From positions 1 to 43,266 of the forward strand of contig NZ_QFRA01000015.1 of NCBI RefSeq assembly GCF_003243515.1: a stretch of DNA of 43,266 bases. Reading direction: 5' to 3'. The notes below the pieces were generated by a model. That model worked only from the letters and a program-made list of their open reading frames with translations, made no database searches and was not told where the DNA came from. Position 1 is the stretch's first letter. Every line of letters starts with the position of its first letter. This stretch comes from Corynebacterium kroppenstedtii. GTDB taxonomy: Bacteria > Actinomycetota > Actinomycetes > Mycobacteriales > Mycobacteriaceae. Both the position numbers and the translations under genes were made by a program. Shown here piece after piece: positions 17,194 to 26,236 of this stretch.

Positions 17194-18030
17194 GTGGCTT
17201 CTACCGCTCGCCGTGACGGCACACCGGAATACGTACCCAAGGCCAAGCCTGCCCGCCATCAACACGTCAAGGGCGCATCACCCGCCCATCATTCAGGTGA
17301 GGGCATTCGCCTGCAAAAGGTTTTGGCCGCTGCTGGTGTCGCCTCACGAAGGATGTCAGAAAAGCTCATCGACGAGGGGCGCGTCGAGGTCAATGGGGAC
17401 ATTGTGACCCGTCAGGGCGTCCGCGTGGATCCCGATCATGACGTGATTCGTGTTGACGGCAGCAGAGTCGTCGTCGACGAATCGATGCAGTACTTCGCGT
17501 TGAACAAACCACGCGGCGTTCAGTCCACCATGCATGATGATATGGGGCGGCCCTGCGTCGGCGATATTGTTGGCGAGAAAGTAGACGCTGGTCAGAGGCT
17601 TTTTCATGTTGGCCGTTTGGATGCTGCGACTCAGGGGCTTCTGCTTTTGACCAATGACGGCGAGCTAGCGAACCGGTTGATCCATCCCAAATACGGAATC
17701 AAGAAGACCTACCTCGCGACTGTTCTCGGCGAAGTCGACAAGAAAGATCTCCGACGCCTGACGCAGGGGATTGAGTTGGACGATGGCACCGCCCGCGCCG
17801 ACGACGCTGACATCATCGACGTCTGGCAAGGCCGTTCGCTCGTGAAAGTAGTGCTTCACGAGGGGCGGAAGCACATCGTGCGACGGATGCTGAAAGCAGC
17901 TGGTTTTCCGGTGCAGGAGCTAGTTCGAACCAAGATCCACACGGTGCAGTTGGGTGAGCAAACTCCGGGAACACTGCGTGCGCTGAACCGTTCGGAACTG
18001 ACCAGCTTGTTTAATGCTGTTGATATGTAA
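17194..18030 (+). CDS. rluB: 23S rRNA pseudouridine synthase, RluB family
   Basis: The 278-residue protein has a basic N-terminal tail (about 1-32), an S4 RNA-binding domain (about 33-90: RLQKVLAAAGVASRRMSEKL) and an RsuA/RluB-type synthase domain with the catalytic Asp in GRLDAATQGLLLLTNDG (near 141) and YGIKKTYLATV. It converts a uridine of 23S rRNA to pseudouridine; the site is inferred from the family. The GTG start at 17194 has GGAAAGG at 17180-17186. The 251-base region upstream has no clear terminator or consensus promoter. In M. tuberculosis rluB directly follows scpB (Rv1710-Rv1711); here bioA-bioD lie between. Confidence 0.93.
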   Translation: MASTARRDGTPEYVPKAKPARHQHVKGASPAHHSGEGIRLQKVLAAAGVASRRMSEKLIDEGRVEVNGDIVTRQGVRVDPDHDVIRVDGSRVVVDESMQYFALNKPRGVQSTMHDDMGRPCVGDIVGEKVDAGQRLFHVGRLDAATQGLLLLTNDGELANRLIHPKYGIKKTYLATVLGEVDKKDLRRLTQGIELDDGTARADDADIIDVWQGRSLVKVVLHEGRKHIVRRMLKAAGFPVQELVRTKIHTVQLGEQTPGTLRALNRSELTSLFNAVDM

Positions 18031-18126
18031 CTACCCGTACTATGTAGAACTCTCGCGTCCAGTTTCGTGTGACCCGATGTAGCCGGGATTATGCAATGGC
18101 AGAACGGAATAATTAGGAGTTTAGTG

Positions 18127-20481
18127 ATGTCAACTACTCGTACATCGGATGACTCAACACTCGCCAACACGCCAGGGGGTGGTGTGATCGTCGCGGTCGA
18201 TGGACCATCCGGCACGGGCAAATCCACAGTCTGCCGGACCGTCGCCTCGCGATTGAACGCATCCTACTTAGACACCGGAGCTATGTACCGCGTGGCCACC
18301 CTCCACGTGCTCAATGCCGGAATCGACCCCGAGGATTCCGACGCTGTCATCGAGGCAACCTCTGACCTACCCATCGCCATTAACGACGACCCGCACTCCA
18401 CCGAAGTCATTCTCGACGGAACCAACGTGGCCGATGACATCCGGGCGGCACGAGTGACCCGGGCGGTCTCGTCGGTAGCAGCCATCCCTGAAGTCCGCCA
18501 GAACCTTGTGGCCTTGCAGCGTTCTTTGGTCCACAAGGCTGGACGATGTGTTGTCGAAGGACGCGATATCGGCACCGTCGTCTTAGTGGACGCACCCTGC
18601 AAAGTTTTCATGACGGCTGAGCCGAGCATCCGAGCCCAGCGCCGGTATGACCAGGATCGTGGAGCCGGCCGAGACGTCACCTTCGACGAGGTTTTACGGG
18701 ACGTTCAAGAACGCGACCGTAAGGATTCGTCGCGGGCAGACTCGCCGCTCATGCCAGCTGACGACGCCATCGTTGTTGACACGAGCCACCAGGGCATTGA
18801 CGACGTCGTCGAGACCATCATCTCTCTTGTTCGCCAATCGAGCAGCGATAACGACAGAGCCGACGACGATCGGCCTGATGAGGACGGTTCACTCGAGGAT
18901 CTCGTCTTCACCACGACAGAAGGCCAGGCCATTGGTGACGAGGACAGCGCCGACACCGTCGACGTCGCTGACGTCCCTGATGCGGATGAACAGGCTGACC
19001 GCGCCGACGACGGCGATTACACTGACGAACCCAGCGGCGATGCAGCTGACGCTGACGTCACCGACGATGAGGTCAACAACCTCCTCGTCACCTCCGACAG
19101 TGACACCGATTGGCACTCCGTCGAGGAAGCATTCGGCGTCTTCGACGACGCCGGATACACCTCCGAAGCACTATGCACCGCCGCCATCTTAGGCCGGCCC
19201 AACGTAGGCAAATCCACACTCGTCAACCGCTTCATCGGACGCCGTGAAGCCGTCGTCGAAGACTTCCCAGGAGTCACACGCGACCGCATCTCATACCTCG
19301 GCGAATGGAACGGCCGACGCTTCTGGGTACAGGACACCGGCGGATGGGACCCCGACACTAAAGGCATGCACGCGGCCATCGCCCGCCAAGCCGAAGGCGC
19401 GATGAAAACAGCCGACGTCATCGTCTTCGTCGTCGATACCCAAGTCGGAATCACCGCATCCGACGAAATGCTCGCCCGCAAACTACACCGCGCCGAGCAA
19501 CCCATCGTCCTCGTCGCCAATAAATTCGACTCGCCCATGCAGTACGGCGACCTCGCGGAATTCTGGGCACTCGGCCTTGACAACCCCTACCCGGTGTCGG
19601 CCAAACACGGTCACGGCGCCGCCGATGTTCTCGACGAAGTCATCCGACTCTTCCCCGACAAACCCCGGCAAGAATCCATCACATCGGGGCCGCGCCGGGT
19701 CGCCCTCGTCGGCAAACCCAACGTCGGTAAGTCGAGTTTGCTCAACAAGATGACAGGGGAGGATCGAGCCGTCGTCGATGATGTTGCGGGCACGACCGTC
19801 GACCCTGTGGACTCGCTCGTCGAACTTGATCAAAAGACGTGGACCTTCGTCGATACTGCCGGTATTCGGAAGAAAACGAAGAAGGCAACGGGCCACGAGT
19901 ATTATGCGGGGCTGCGTACGCGGGGAGCGATCGATGCGGCGGAGGTCGTTGTCTTCATTGTCGACGCTTCCGAACCGGTGACTGAGCAAGATCAACGTGT
20001 CCTGCGTATGATCTTGGATTCCGGCCGAGCGCTCGTGGTTGCTTACAACAAGTGGGACATGGTTGATGAGGATCGCCGGGATATGCTCGACCGCGAGATC
20101 GAGCTGCAGCTCTCGCACATCCCGTGGGCGCGGCGTGTGAACATCTCGGCGAAAACTGGGCGGGCGATACACAAGCTCGAGCCCGCGATGATCGAGGCCC
20201 TAGAGAGCTGGGATGGTCGTGTTCCTACAGGTCAGCTCAATACGTGGCTGCGGGCGGTCATTGCTGAGACGCCTCCTCCGATGCGGGGCGGTCGTTTGCC
20301 GAGAGTCTTGTTTGCGACGCAGGCATCTACGCGGCCACCGGTGATCGTGCTGTTTACTACCGGCTTCCTGGAACACGGGTACCGACGTTTCCTCGAACGG
20401 AAGTTCCGCGAGACTTTCGGCTTTACCGGTTCGCCCGTGCGCATTGCTGTGCGCGTGCGGGAAAAGCGGGGGAGGAAGTAG
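18127..20481 (+). CDS. cmk-der: Fused cytidylate kinase / ribosome-assembly GTPase Der
   Basis: One open frame of 784 residues joins two proteins that are separate neighbours in M. tuberculosis (Rv1712, Rv1713). Residues about 18-235 are CMP kinase (P-loop DGPSGTGKST near 25-34, YLDTGAMYR, VVEGRDIGTVV), making CDP/dCDP. Residues about 238-325 form an Asp/Ala/Glu-rich, probably disordered linker. The rest is Der (EngA), needed for 50S assembly: first GTPase with GRPNVGKST (near 356), DTGGW and NKFD; second with GKPNVGKSS (near 528), DTAGIRKK and NKWD; then a KH-like domain (about 690-784). ATG 18127 follows AGGAG (18115-18119) by 7 bases. The third-codon composition changes sharply between the two GTPase domains. 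Similar fusions are annotated in some other actinobacteria. Confidence 0.95.
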   Translation: MSTTRTSDDSTLANTPGGGVIVAVDGPSGTGKSTVCRTVASRLNASYLDTGAMYRVATLHVLNAGIDPEDSDAVIEATSDLPIAINDDPHSTEVILDGTNVADDIRAARVTRAVSSVAAIPEVRQNLVALQRSLVHKAGRCVVEGRDIGTVVLVDAPCKVFMTAEPSIRAQRRYDQDRGAGRDVTFDEVLRDVQERDRKDSSRADSPLMPADDAIVVDTSHQGIDDVVETIISLVRQSSSDNDRADDDRPDEDGSLEDLVFTTTEGQAIGDEDSADTVDVADVPDADEQADRADDGDYTDEPSGDAADADVTDDEVNNLLVTSDSDTDWHSVEEAFGVFDDAGYTSEALCTAAILGRPNVGKSTLVNRFIGRREAVVEDFPGVTRDRISYLGEWNGRRFWVQDTGGWDPDTKGMHAAIARQAEGAMKTADVIVFVVDTQVGITASDEMLARKLHRAEQPIVLVANKFDSPMQYGDLAEFWALGLDNPYPVSAKHGHGAADVLDEVIRLFPDKPRQESITSGPRRVALVGKPNVGKSSLLNKMTGEDRAVVDDVAGTTVDPVDSLVELDQKTWTFVDTAGIRKKTKKATGHEYYAGLRTRGAIDAAEVVVFIVDASEPVTEQDQRVLRMILDSGRALVVAYNKWDMVDEDRRDMLDREIELQLSHIPWARRVNISAKTGRAIHKLEPAMIEALESWDGRVPTGQLNTWLRAVIAETPPPMRGGRLPRVLFATQASTRPPVIVLFTTGFLEHGYRRFLERKFRETFGFTGSPVRIAVRVREKRGRK

Positions 20482-20487
20482 TCCCCC

Positions 20488-21402
20488 TTACCGCTCCTGC
20501 TGGCGGCGCATTATGAATGCGTCCGTCCTGTAGGGCAACTCGATCGGCTGATGCTCAGGTATCTCGAGATGCTGGTAGAGATACCAGCGGAGATTATTAT
20601 CGACGTGCTCGCGCGTTTTTTCCGTGGCTCGTAACCAATAAGACCGGGTATGGGCCAAGGGGATCATGTTGTGCGCCGTGATGGCCTGGTTGAATGCGCC
20701 ACGCCAATCGTCAGAAATAGTCCACGGCGGCGCGACTTGGGGGATAAAACCGGGGCGCAAAATATCCCCAGAATGCATAATTCGCGCTAGCCGATGTACC
20801 CACGGGGCACTCACATCGAGCGTGTTCCACACAAGCAGGCATACACCATCCGGAACCAGAACTCTATCCAGCTCTCGGCATGCCTGGTCTGTATCGAGCC
20901 AATGCCACGTTTGTGCACACGTTGCCGCAGTAAGGCACGAATCGGCGAGCCCGGTTGACTCCGCACGAGATCGAATGACCGGAACATGGGGGAGGCGTGC
21001 ATCACACAAAGCCGTCATTTCAGGCGAAGGGTCAGATGCGAGGACGCTACCCGGAAAACGCTTGTCAAGATCTACCGTCAATGAGCCCGGGCCTGCGCCT
21101 ATATCGAGTATTCGCAGTGGGGTATCAAAATCGCGGTGACTGTTCTGGCCCATGTGGCGCGCGAGGAGATCAACAACCTCAGCGGGGTAGCCAGGGCGGA
21201 CAGACCCGTAGTTCGACACCCCGCGGTGAAAGGAGTTGGCAGCTTCCACACGGTTCTCGGAGGAGGCAAAAGTAGGGCGATCACGTTGAGATCGGGTAGG
21301 AACCTGCTGACCGGGAGAATACGCCGGCCTCGATGGTGTCATCGCGTGCGAATCACCATCAGGAGAATGAGAAAGGCCGCATCCATCAGGGTTTATATGC
21401 AC
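20488..21402 (-). CDS. Class I SAM-dependent methyltransferase
   Basis: This 304-residue protein has a Rossmann methyltransferase core: RILDIGAGPGSLTVDL (motif I, near 98-112), LASDPSPEMTALCD (acidic strand), AAAT-like stretch TAATCAQTWHWLD and a post-core DRVLVPDGVCLLVWN strand. FHRGVSNYGSVRPGYP before motif I is typical of the trans-aconitate/UbiE-like group that methylates small acids or quinones; the substrate is not identifiable. The GTG start at 21402 is preceded by GGGGA; an internal ATG (at 21342) is possible because the first 50 residues are low-complexity. Its stop lies 6 bases from that of cmk-der in convergent orientation, with no evident terminator between. Confidence 0.82.
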   Translation of the reverse strand: MHINPDGCGLSHSPDGDSHAMTPSRPAYSPGQQVPTRSQRDRPTFASSENRVEAANSFHRGVSNYGSVRPGYPAEVVDLLARHMGQNSHRDFDTPLRILDIGAGPGSLTVDLDKRFPGSVLASDPSPEMTALCDARLPHVPVIRSRAESTGLADSCLTAATCAQTWHWLDTDQACRELDRVLVPDGVCLLVWNTLDVSAPWVHRLARIMHSGDILRPGFIPQVAPPWTISDDWRGAFNQAITAHNMIPLAHTRSYWLRATEKTREHVDNNLRWYLYQHLEIPEHQPIELPYRTDAFIMRRQQER

Positions 21403-21441
21403 AACACATCCCCAACGGTAGCGGCCTAAATTATTATCGTG

Positions 21442-21515
<74 letters not shown>

Positions 21516-21573
21516 ATCGCCCCACCAGAGGCAACCACTGCAGCATACCGCAGCCGATTGCGACCGCAAAAAA

Positions 21574-22110
21574 CTAGGTCTGAGGTGGAGAGACAGGCGT
21601 CTCAGTGACGACGATCCCATCGGCATCGCATGTCACATACTGGCCCGGAACAAAATCCACTCCGCCGAAGTTCACGACAACATCGCGCTCACCGTCGCCA
21701 GTTTTGCTGGATTTCCGCGGATTCGTGCCCAGAGCTTTCACACCGAAATCCATACCCTTGATCTCCGCAGAGTCACGGATCGCGCCGTAAATAACGATCC
21801 CAGACCAACCATGATCACGCCCAAGCGCAGCAACGTTATCGCCCATCAACGCAGTGTGAATGCTCTCGCCACCATCGACAACAAGCACCCCACCGTCGCC
21901 ATCGGTACTCAACACAGATTTAAGAAGGGCGTTATCCTCATGGCACCGCACCGTCGAAATCCGGCCGGCAAACTCACCACGGCCACCGTAATTAAGAAAT
22001 TGCACATCACACGAGCGCACCGACGGGCCAACAACGTCGACAATGTCGGCGGTAGGGACGATCACCTGGGTACCCGCGTTGTCATAAGCGGACTCACGTT
22101 TATTATTCAT
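21574..22110 (-). CDS. rraA: RraA-family protein
   Basis: The 178-residue protein matches the RraA family: TADIVDVVGPSVRSCDV at the N-terminus, GGESIHTALMGDNVAAL, SGIVIYGAIRDSAEI with the Arg-Asp pair that binds metal and substrate in the aldolase branch, and DFGVKALGTNPRKSSKTG. Family members either modulate RNase E in E. coli or act as class II 4-hydroxy-4-methyl-2-oxoglutarate aldolases; sequence alone does not settle which applies. ATG 22110 was chosen because family similarity begins here, although the site before it is weak and the frame extends further upstream. It is divergent from secA2 with a 185-base gap. Confidence 0.9.
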   Translation of the reverse strand: MNNKRESAYDNAGTQVIVPTADIVDVVGPSVRSCDVQFLNYGGRGEFAGRISTVRCHEDNALLKSVLSTDGDGGVLVVDGGESIHTALMGDNVAALGRDHGWSGIVIYGAIRDSAEIKGMDFGVKALGTNPRKSSKTGDGERDVVVNFGGVDFVPGQYVTCDADGIVVTETPVSPPQT

Positions 22111-22295
22111 AGCCAGCAGATTAACCTGAATCGCTCCCACCTGGTGTGACTTTGCCAAGAAAGGACTCCCCATCGCCGCAACCATCTGGACTACGCTGGG
22201 GAGCCGGCCCGGTCTCACCGGACGCGAAACATGACGCCAACCAAAAACGCTAACGCAATCACACGTAACTTCTTCACGTAGCAAGGACGACCCCT

Positions 22296-24545
22296 ATGGC
22301 CACATGGCTTCGGAAACTCACCGGTTCCCGGCGAAAAAACACAGCTGAGATCTCCCGCGCCACCACGCTCGGAGACCACACAGCCACACTCACCGACGCC
22401 GACCTCCGAAGAACCTTCGACACCGCGCTACGGGACAAAGACACCGCCACCATGTTCGCGACGCTACGAGAAGCCTCCACGCGAACAATCGGACTCACCC
22501 CATTCGACTGTCAACTCCGAGGAGCCCAAGAACTCCTCAAAGGCAATGTCATACAAATGGCCACCGGCGAAGGAAAAACACTCGTCGGAGCACTAGCAGC
22601 GATCATCTACGCCCACCAAGGCCGAAAAATCCACTGCATCACCGTCAACTCCTACCTAGCAGGACGAGACGCCGACTGGATGGGACCACTATTCAACTTC
22701 TTCGACGTCACCACCGGCGCCATCCACGAACACATGACCGCAGACCAACGCCGCGCCACATACTCCAACGACGTCGTCTTCGGCTCCATCAATGAAATAG
22801 GATTCGACGTCCTACGCGACCACCTCATCACACGCCACGAGGACCAAGTACAACCCACACCAGACGTCGCCATCGTCGATGAAGCCGACTCCGTCATGGT
22901 CGACGAAGCCCTCGTACCCCTCGTCCTCGCCGGCAGCGCACCCGGCCACGCACCCACCGGCCGCATCAGCGAAATCGTCCGGAACCTCACCAAAGACGAG
23001 GACTACAGCATTGACGACGACCAACGAAACGTATTCCTCACCGACAAAGGCGCGCACACCGTCGAAAAACGCCTCGGCCTATCATCCCTCTACGACGCCG
23101 AAAACATCAGCACCACGCTCGTCCAAGTCAACGTCGCCCTCCATGCCAAAGAACTCCTGGTCAAAGATGTGCACTATATCGTCCGCGACGGAAAAGTCGC
23201 CCTCGTCGACAATTCAAAAGGACGCATAGCCGACCTCCAACGCTGGCCCGACGGACTACAATCCGCCGTCGAAGCCAAAGAAGGACTCGACGTCACCGAC
23301 GGCGGACGAGTACTCGACACCATCACCATCCAAGCGCTCCTCGGCCGCTACACCAACCTCTGCGGAATGACCGGAACCGCAACCGCCGCCTCCGAACAAC
23401 TCCGCCAGTTCTACGGCCTCGGCGTCGCCGTCATCGACCCCCACGTGCCCTGCATTCGCGACGACGAAGCAGACCGAATCTTCAGCACCGCCGACGACCG
23501 ACGCCGCGGTATCATCGAACACATCCAACAACTCCAACAAGTCGGCCGCCCCGTCCTCGTCGGAACCCACAACGTCGCCGAATCCGAAGACATCCAAAAC
23601 GCACTCCAAGCCATCGGAGTCGACTGCGTCGTCCTCAACGCAAAAAACCACGAAAAAGAAGCACGCATCATCGCCGACGCCGGACTCCCCGGACGCGTCA
23701 CCGTATCCACACAAATGGCCGGACGAGGAACAGACATCAAACTCGGCGGAGCACACGAACAGTACCGCGACGACGTCGTCACAGCCGGAGGCCTCGCCGT
23801 CGTCGGATTCGGACGCCACCGCAGCGCCCGACTCGACGACCAACTCCGCGGCCGCGCCGGGCGACAAGGCGATCCGGGGACCAGCGTCATCTTCGTCTCC
23901 CTCGAAGACGACGTTATCGCAGTCGGTGGAGCAGGCGAATCCATCAACGCAGTTCCCGATGACAATGGGCAATTGACGCAGAAAAAGGTGTATTCTTTTG
24001 TGGATCACTGTCAGCGTGTCACTGAAGGACAAATGCTTCAGATTCACGCGAATACGTGGAAATACAACAAGCTCATCAATGACCAACGGGTCATTATTGA
24101 CGAGCGACGCAGCGATATTCTCGATTCCGACGTTGCCTTGAAGGAATTACAGCGTCGTGCCCACCGCGACTTGACGGTGCCGCATGATGTCCAAGTTCAG
24201 GCGGCCCGTGATGTTGAGCTCTTTCACCTCGACGAACATTGGGCACGGCACCTCGAATATCTGGATGACATTCGGGAATCAATTCACCTCCGTGCTCTCG
24301 CCAGAGAGAATCCGGTCGATGAATTTCATCGTATGTCGATTGCCGAGTTCAAAAATCTTGCCACCGGAGCCGTCGATGATGCGGTTGAAACGTGGAGGCA
24401 TATCACGATCGATAACAATGGTGCCGATCTCGGCGAGCGAGGCCTTCGTCGGCCAAGTTCTACCTGGACTTATATGGTTAATGACAATCCGCTGTCCGGG
24501 AATAATGGATCGGTCGTGGGATCAGTTGTTAACTTATTCCGATAG
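22296..24545 (+). CDS. secA2: Accessory preprotein translocase ATPase SecA2
   Basis: SecA2 is the second, accessory SecA of mycobacteria and corynebacteria and drives export of a subset of proteins through SecYEG. The 749-residue protein has Walker A MATGEGKTL (near 87-95), DEAD-like VDEADSVMVDEA (near 194), the preprotein cross-linking and scaffold regions, and the second helicase motif AGRGTDIKLGG with GRAGRQGDPG. It lacks the C-terminal zinc-binding tail of SecA1, and the length is slightly below that of M. tuberculosis SecA2. Codons in bases 22296 to about 23940 end almost only in C or A, then usage becomes mixed. The next gene is pgsA2, as in Rv1821-Rv1822. Confidence 0.95.
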   Translation: MATWLRKLTGSRRKNTAEISRATTLGDHTATLTDADLRRTFDTALRDKDTATMFATLREASTRTIGLTPFDCQLRGAQELLKGNVIQMATGEGKTLVGALAAIIYAHQGRKIHCITVNSYLAGRDADWMGPLFNFFDVTTGAIHEHMTADQRRATYSNDVVFGSINEIGFDVLRDHLITRHEDQVQPTPDVAIVDEADSVMVDEALVPLVLAGSAPGHAPTGRISEIVRNLTKDEDYSIDDDQRNVFLTDKGAHTVEKRLGLSSLYDAENISTTLVQVNVALHAKELLVKDVHYIVRDGKVALVDNSKGRIADLQRWPDGLQSAVEAKEGLDVTDGGRVLDTITIQALLGRYTNLCGMTGTATAASEQLRQFYGLGVAVIDPHVPCIRDDEADRIFSTADDRRRGIIEHIQQLQQVGRPVLVGTHNVAESEDIQNALQAIGVDCVVLNAKNHEKEARIIADAGLPGRVTVSTQMAGRGTDIKLGGAHEQYRDDVVTAGGLAVVGFGRHRSARLDDQLRGRAGRQGDPGTSVIFVSLEDDVIAVGGAGESINAVPDDNGQLTQKKVYSFVDHCQRVTEGQMLQIHANTWKYNKLINDQRVIIDERRSDILDSDVALKELQRRAHRDLTVPHDVQVQAARDVELFHLDEHWARHLEYLDDIRESIHLRALARENPVDEFHRMSIAEFKNLATGAVDDAVETWRHITIDNNGADLGERGLRRPSSTWTYMVNDNPLSGNNGSVVGSVVNLFR

Positions 24546-24658
24546 GCTTGCTTTACAACCGTGGTAGGTAGGGCAATATCGGATGAGCAATGAAATGCTG
24601 ACAGCCGGCCACATATAGCTACATTTAGCAATGAGTACGTAACGAGAGGATAAGTCCG

Positions 24659-25516
24659 ATGGAGTATGACGAGCATCGTGATAGCCCCGAAATCCCTCGT
24701 TATGAACAACCGGTTGGAACCAAAAAACAAGGAGCTAAGAGCGCGCGGCAGTCGCGTTTTACTCGGAGCACTCCGGTGAGCAAGGTAACCCGCGAAACCC
24801 GACTCCGAGTGGAAGCGCGGATGGACAAGATGCTTCCCACACCGGACGGGCACACCGCCCGCGCAGTGCCCCCTGGTATGGAACCACCGGGTATGCGGGA
24901 ACAAGTGACAGTTCACCCCGCGGGATACTCGCGGATCCTGACTGTTCCCAACATCCTGAGTATCGTGCGTATCTGCCTGGTGCCCATTTACGCCTGGTTC
25001 CTCATCGGCCCGGGAGAGTATGGGTGGGCACTCGCCATCGTGGCGATTTCGTCGTTCACCGACTGGCTTGATGGAAAAATTGCGAGGATCTGGGGCCTGA
25101 CCACGAGGATAGGCCAGTACCTCGACCCAGCCGCCGACCGATTGTTTATCCTTGTCACCCCCATTTGTTTCGCCATTGCGGGGCTGCTGAGTTGGTGGTG
25201 GGTGGCAGTTCTCTTCGCTCGTGACCTTATCCTTTTCCCGACAATGCTCATCTATCGGAATCGCGGAATACGACCGAAAGTTATGTACCTCGGAAAAGCT
25301 GCGACTTTCGCCCTCATGTGGGCGTTCCCGCTGTACTTAGCCTCGGCTGCAGCGTGGTCCTTTTCACATTTCTTTACCCCCTGGGCGCGCGCTCTTTTCC
25401 TGTGGGGGACAGTTTTGTACTTGTGGACAGGGGTTTTGTATTTGTACCGAGCAGTTCTTGTATTGAGGCGATTTCCTGTTACGAGGGGTCGGAATCGCCC
25501 CACTGGCTCTTCATGA
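24659..25516 (+). CDS. pgsA2: CDP-alcohol phosphatidyltransferase (Rv1822/PgsA2-like)
   Basis: A membrane enzyme that joins a CDP-diacylglycerol phosphatidyl group to an alcohol. The signature DG-x2-AR-x8-G-x3-D-x3-D is complete in DWLDGKIAR followed by GQYLDPAAD (about 140-165). A hydrophilic N-terminal tail of about 95 residues precedes at least five membrane segments. M. tuberculosis Rv1822 in the same place is annotated as a phosphatidylglycerophosphate synthase-like protein; product specificity here is inferred. ATG 24659 follows GAGAGGA (24644-24650) by 8 bases. In M. tuberculosis DUF881 genes and gcvH come next; here a hairpin-rich gap leads straight to odhI. Confidence 0.88.
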   Translation: MEYDEHRDSPEIPRYEQPVGTKKQGAKSARQSRFTRSTPVSKVTRETRLRVEARMDKMLPTPDGHTARAVPPGMEPPGMREQVTVHPAGYSRILTVPNILSIVRICLVPIYAWFLIGPGEYGWALAIVAISSFTDWLDGKIARIWGLTTRIGQYLDPAADRLFILVTPICFAIAGLLSWWWVAVLFARDLILFPTMLIYRNRGIRPKVMYLGKAATFALMWAFPLYLASAAAWSFSHFFTPWARALFLWGTVLYLWTGVLYLYRAVLVLRRFPVTRGRNRPTGSS

Positions 25517-25557
25517 TAAAAAGTGTCTTTGGGGGTGATGCTTACCCGCACCGCGCG

Positions 25558-25739
25558 CATTCCCCCATCCTATGGATTAGGCTGGGGGAATGAATATAAC
25601 ATGCCCCTCGGCACTATGTGGAGGGGCATAAACGGCTACTATGAGCGCTGGATCTGTATAACCCAGTGGAAGCGGTTCTCAGCTAGTTTAGTGGCAGGCA
25701 ACCGCTCGAGCGTCTGGCTATCATCTCTATGTGAGATAG
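25558..25739. promoter_or_regulatory. Structured leader or intergenic RNA before odhI
   Basis: Three strong stems and one weaker one lie in series: CATTCCCCCA (25558-25567) with TGGGGGAATG (25583-25592); ATGCCCCTC (25601-25609) with GAGGGGCAT (25621-25629); AGCGGTT (25671-25677) with AACCGCT (25700-25706); and ATCTC (25723-25727) with GAGAT (25733-25737). No T tract follows any of them, so simple terminators are unlikely. TGTATAAC near 25654 could be an extended -10 element. No known riboswitch class was recognised. Confidence 0.5.
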
Positions 25740-25799
25740 TCGGTCGCACAGGGCAGTGGCTGATACGAACCGTTGGTCGAACTTAAGGAGGCAGAATCG

Positions 25800-26231
25800 A
25801 TGAGTGACAATAGCGATTTTTCAGAATCTTCGGTGGAAACCACCTCGGTCTTCCGTGCCGATCTTTTGAAAGAAATGGAATCGGGCGCGTCCGATTCCTC
25901 AGCCCCAGGCGTTGATGGTTTACCTGAAGGCTCCGCATTGCTCGTCGTCAAACGTGGTCCGAATGCAGGATCCCGATTCCTCCTCGACCAGCCGACGACG
26001 ACTGCAGGCCGTCATCCTGATAGCGATATCTTCTTGGACGACGTCACCGTGTCTCGTCGTCACGCTGAATTCCGCAAGAATGATGACCAATTCGAAGTCG
26101 TCGACGTTGGATCTCTGAATGGTACGTACGTCAATCGTGAGCCTAAGAATTCATCAGAGCTTTCCAATGGTGATGAAATCCAAATTGGTAAGTTCCGTCT
26201 CGTGTTCCTCAACGGTCAGAAAGATTCTTAA
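25800..26231 (+). CDS. odhI: FHA-domain inhibitor of 2-oxoglutarate dehydrogenase, OdhI/GarA
   Basis: OdhI binds and inhibits the E1 (OdhA) of 2-oxoglutarate dehydrogenase when unphosphorylated; phosphorylation by PknG and related kinases releases it, steering carbon between the TCA cycle and glutamate. The 143 residues match C. glutamicum OdhI in length. Thr14 and Thr15 lie in SVETTSVFRADLL, the known kinase target motif. The FHA domain spans about 50-135, with AGRHPDSDIFLDDVTVSRRHAEF and NGTYVNREP supplying the phosphothreonine-binding Arg, Ser, His and Asn residues. ATG 25800 follows AAGGAGG (25785-25791) by 8 bases. The gene leads the odhI-ftsR pair. Confidence 0.97.
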   Translation: MSDNSDFSESSVETTSVFRADLLKEMESGASDSSAPGVDGLPEGSALLVVKRGPNAGSRFLLDQPTTTAGRHPDSDIFLDDVTVSRRHAEFRKNDDQFEVVDVGSLNGTYVNREPKNSSELSNGDEIQIGKFRLVFLNGQKDS

Positions 26232-26236
26232 GAACA

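Noticed and set aside
19483..20172. Long minus-strand open frame inside cmk-der
   Set aside because: It is antisense to conserved GTPase motifs and owes its length to codon bias.
23256..24086. Long minus-strand open frame inside secA2
   Set aside because: The product is rich in Val, Asp, Cys and Gly runs, the expected shadow of C-ending codons on the other strand; it has no start site and no family features.
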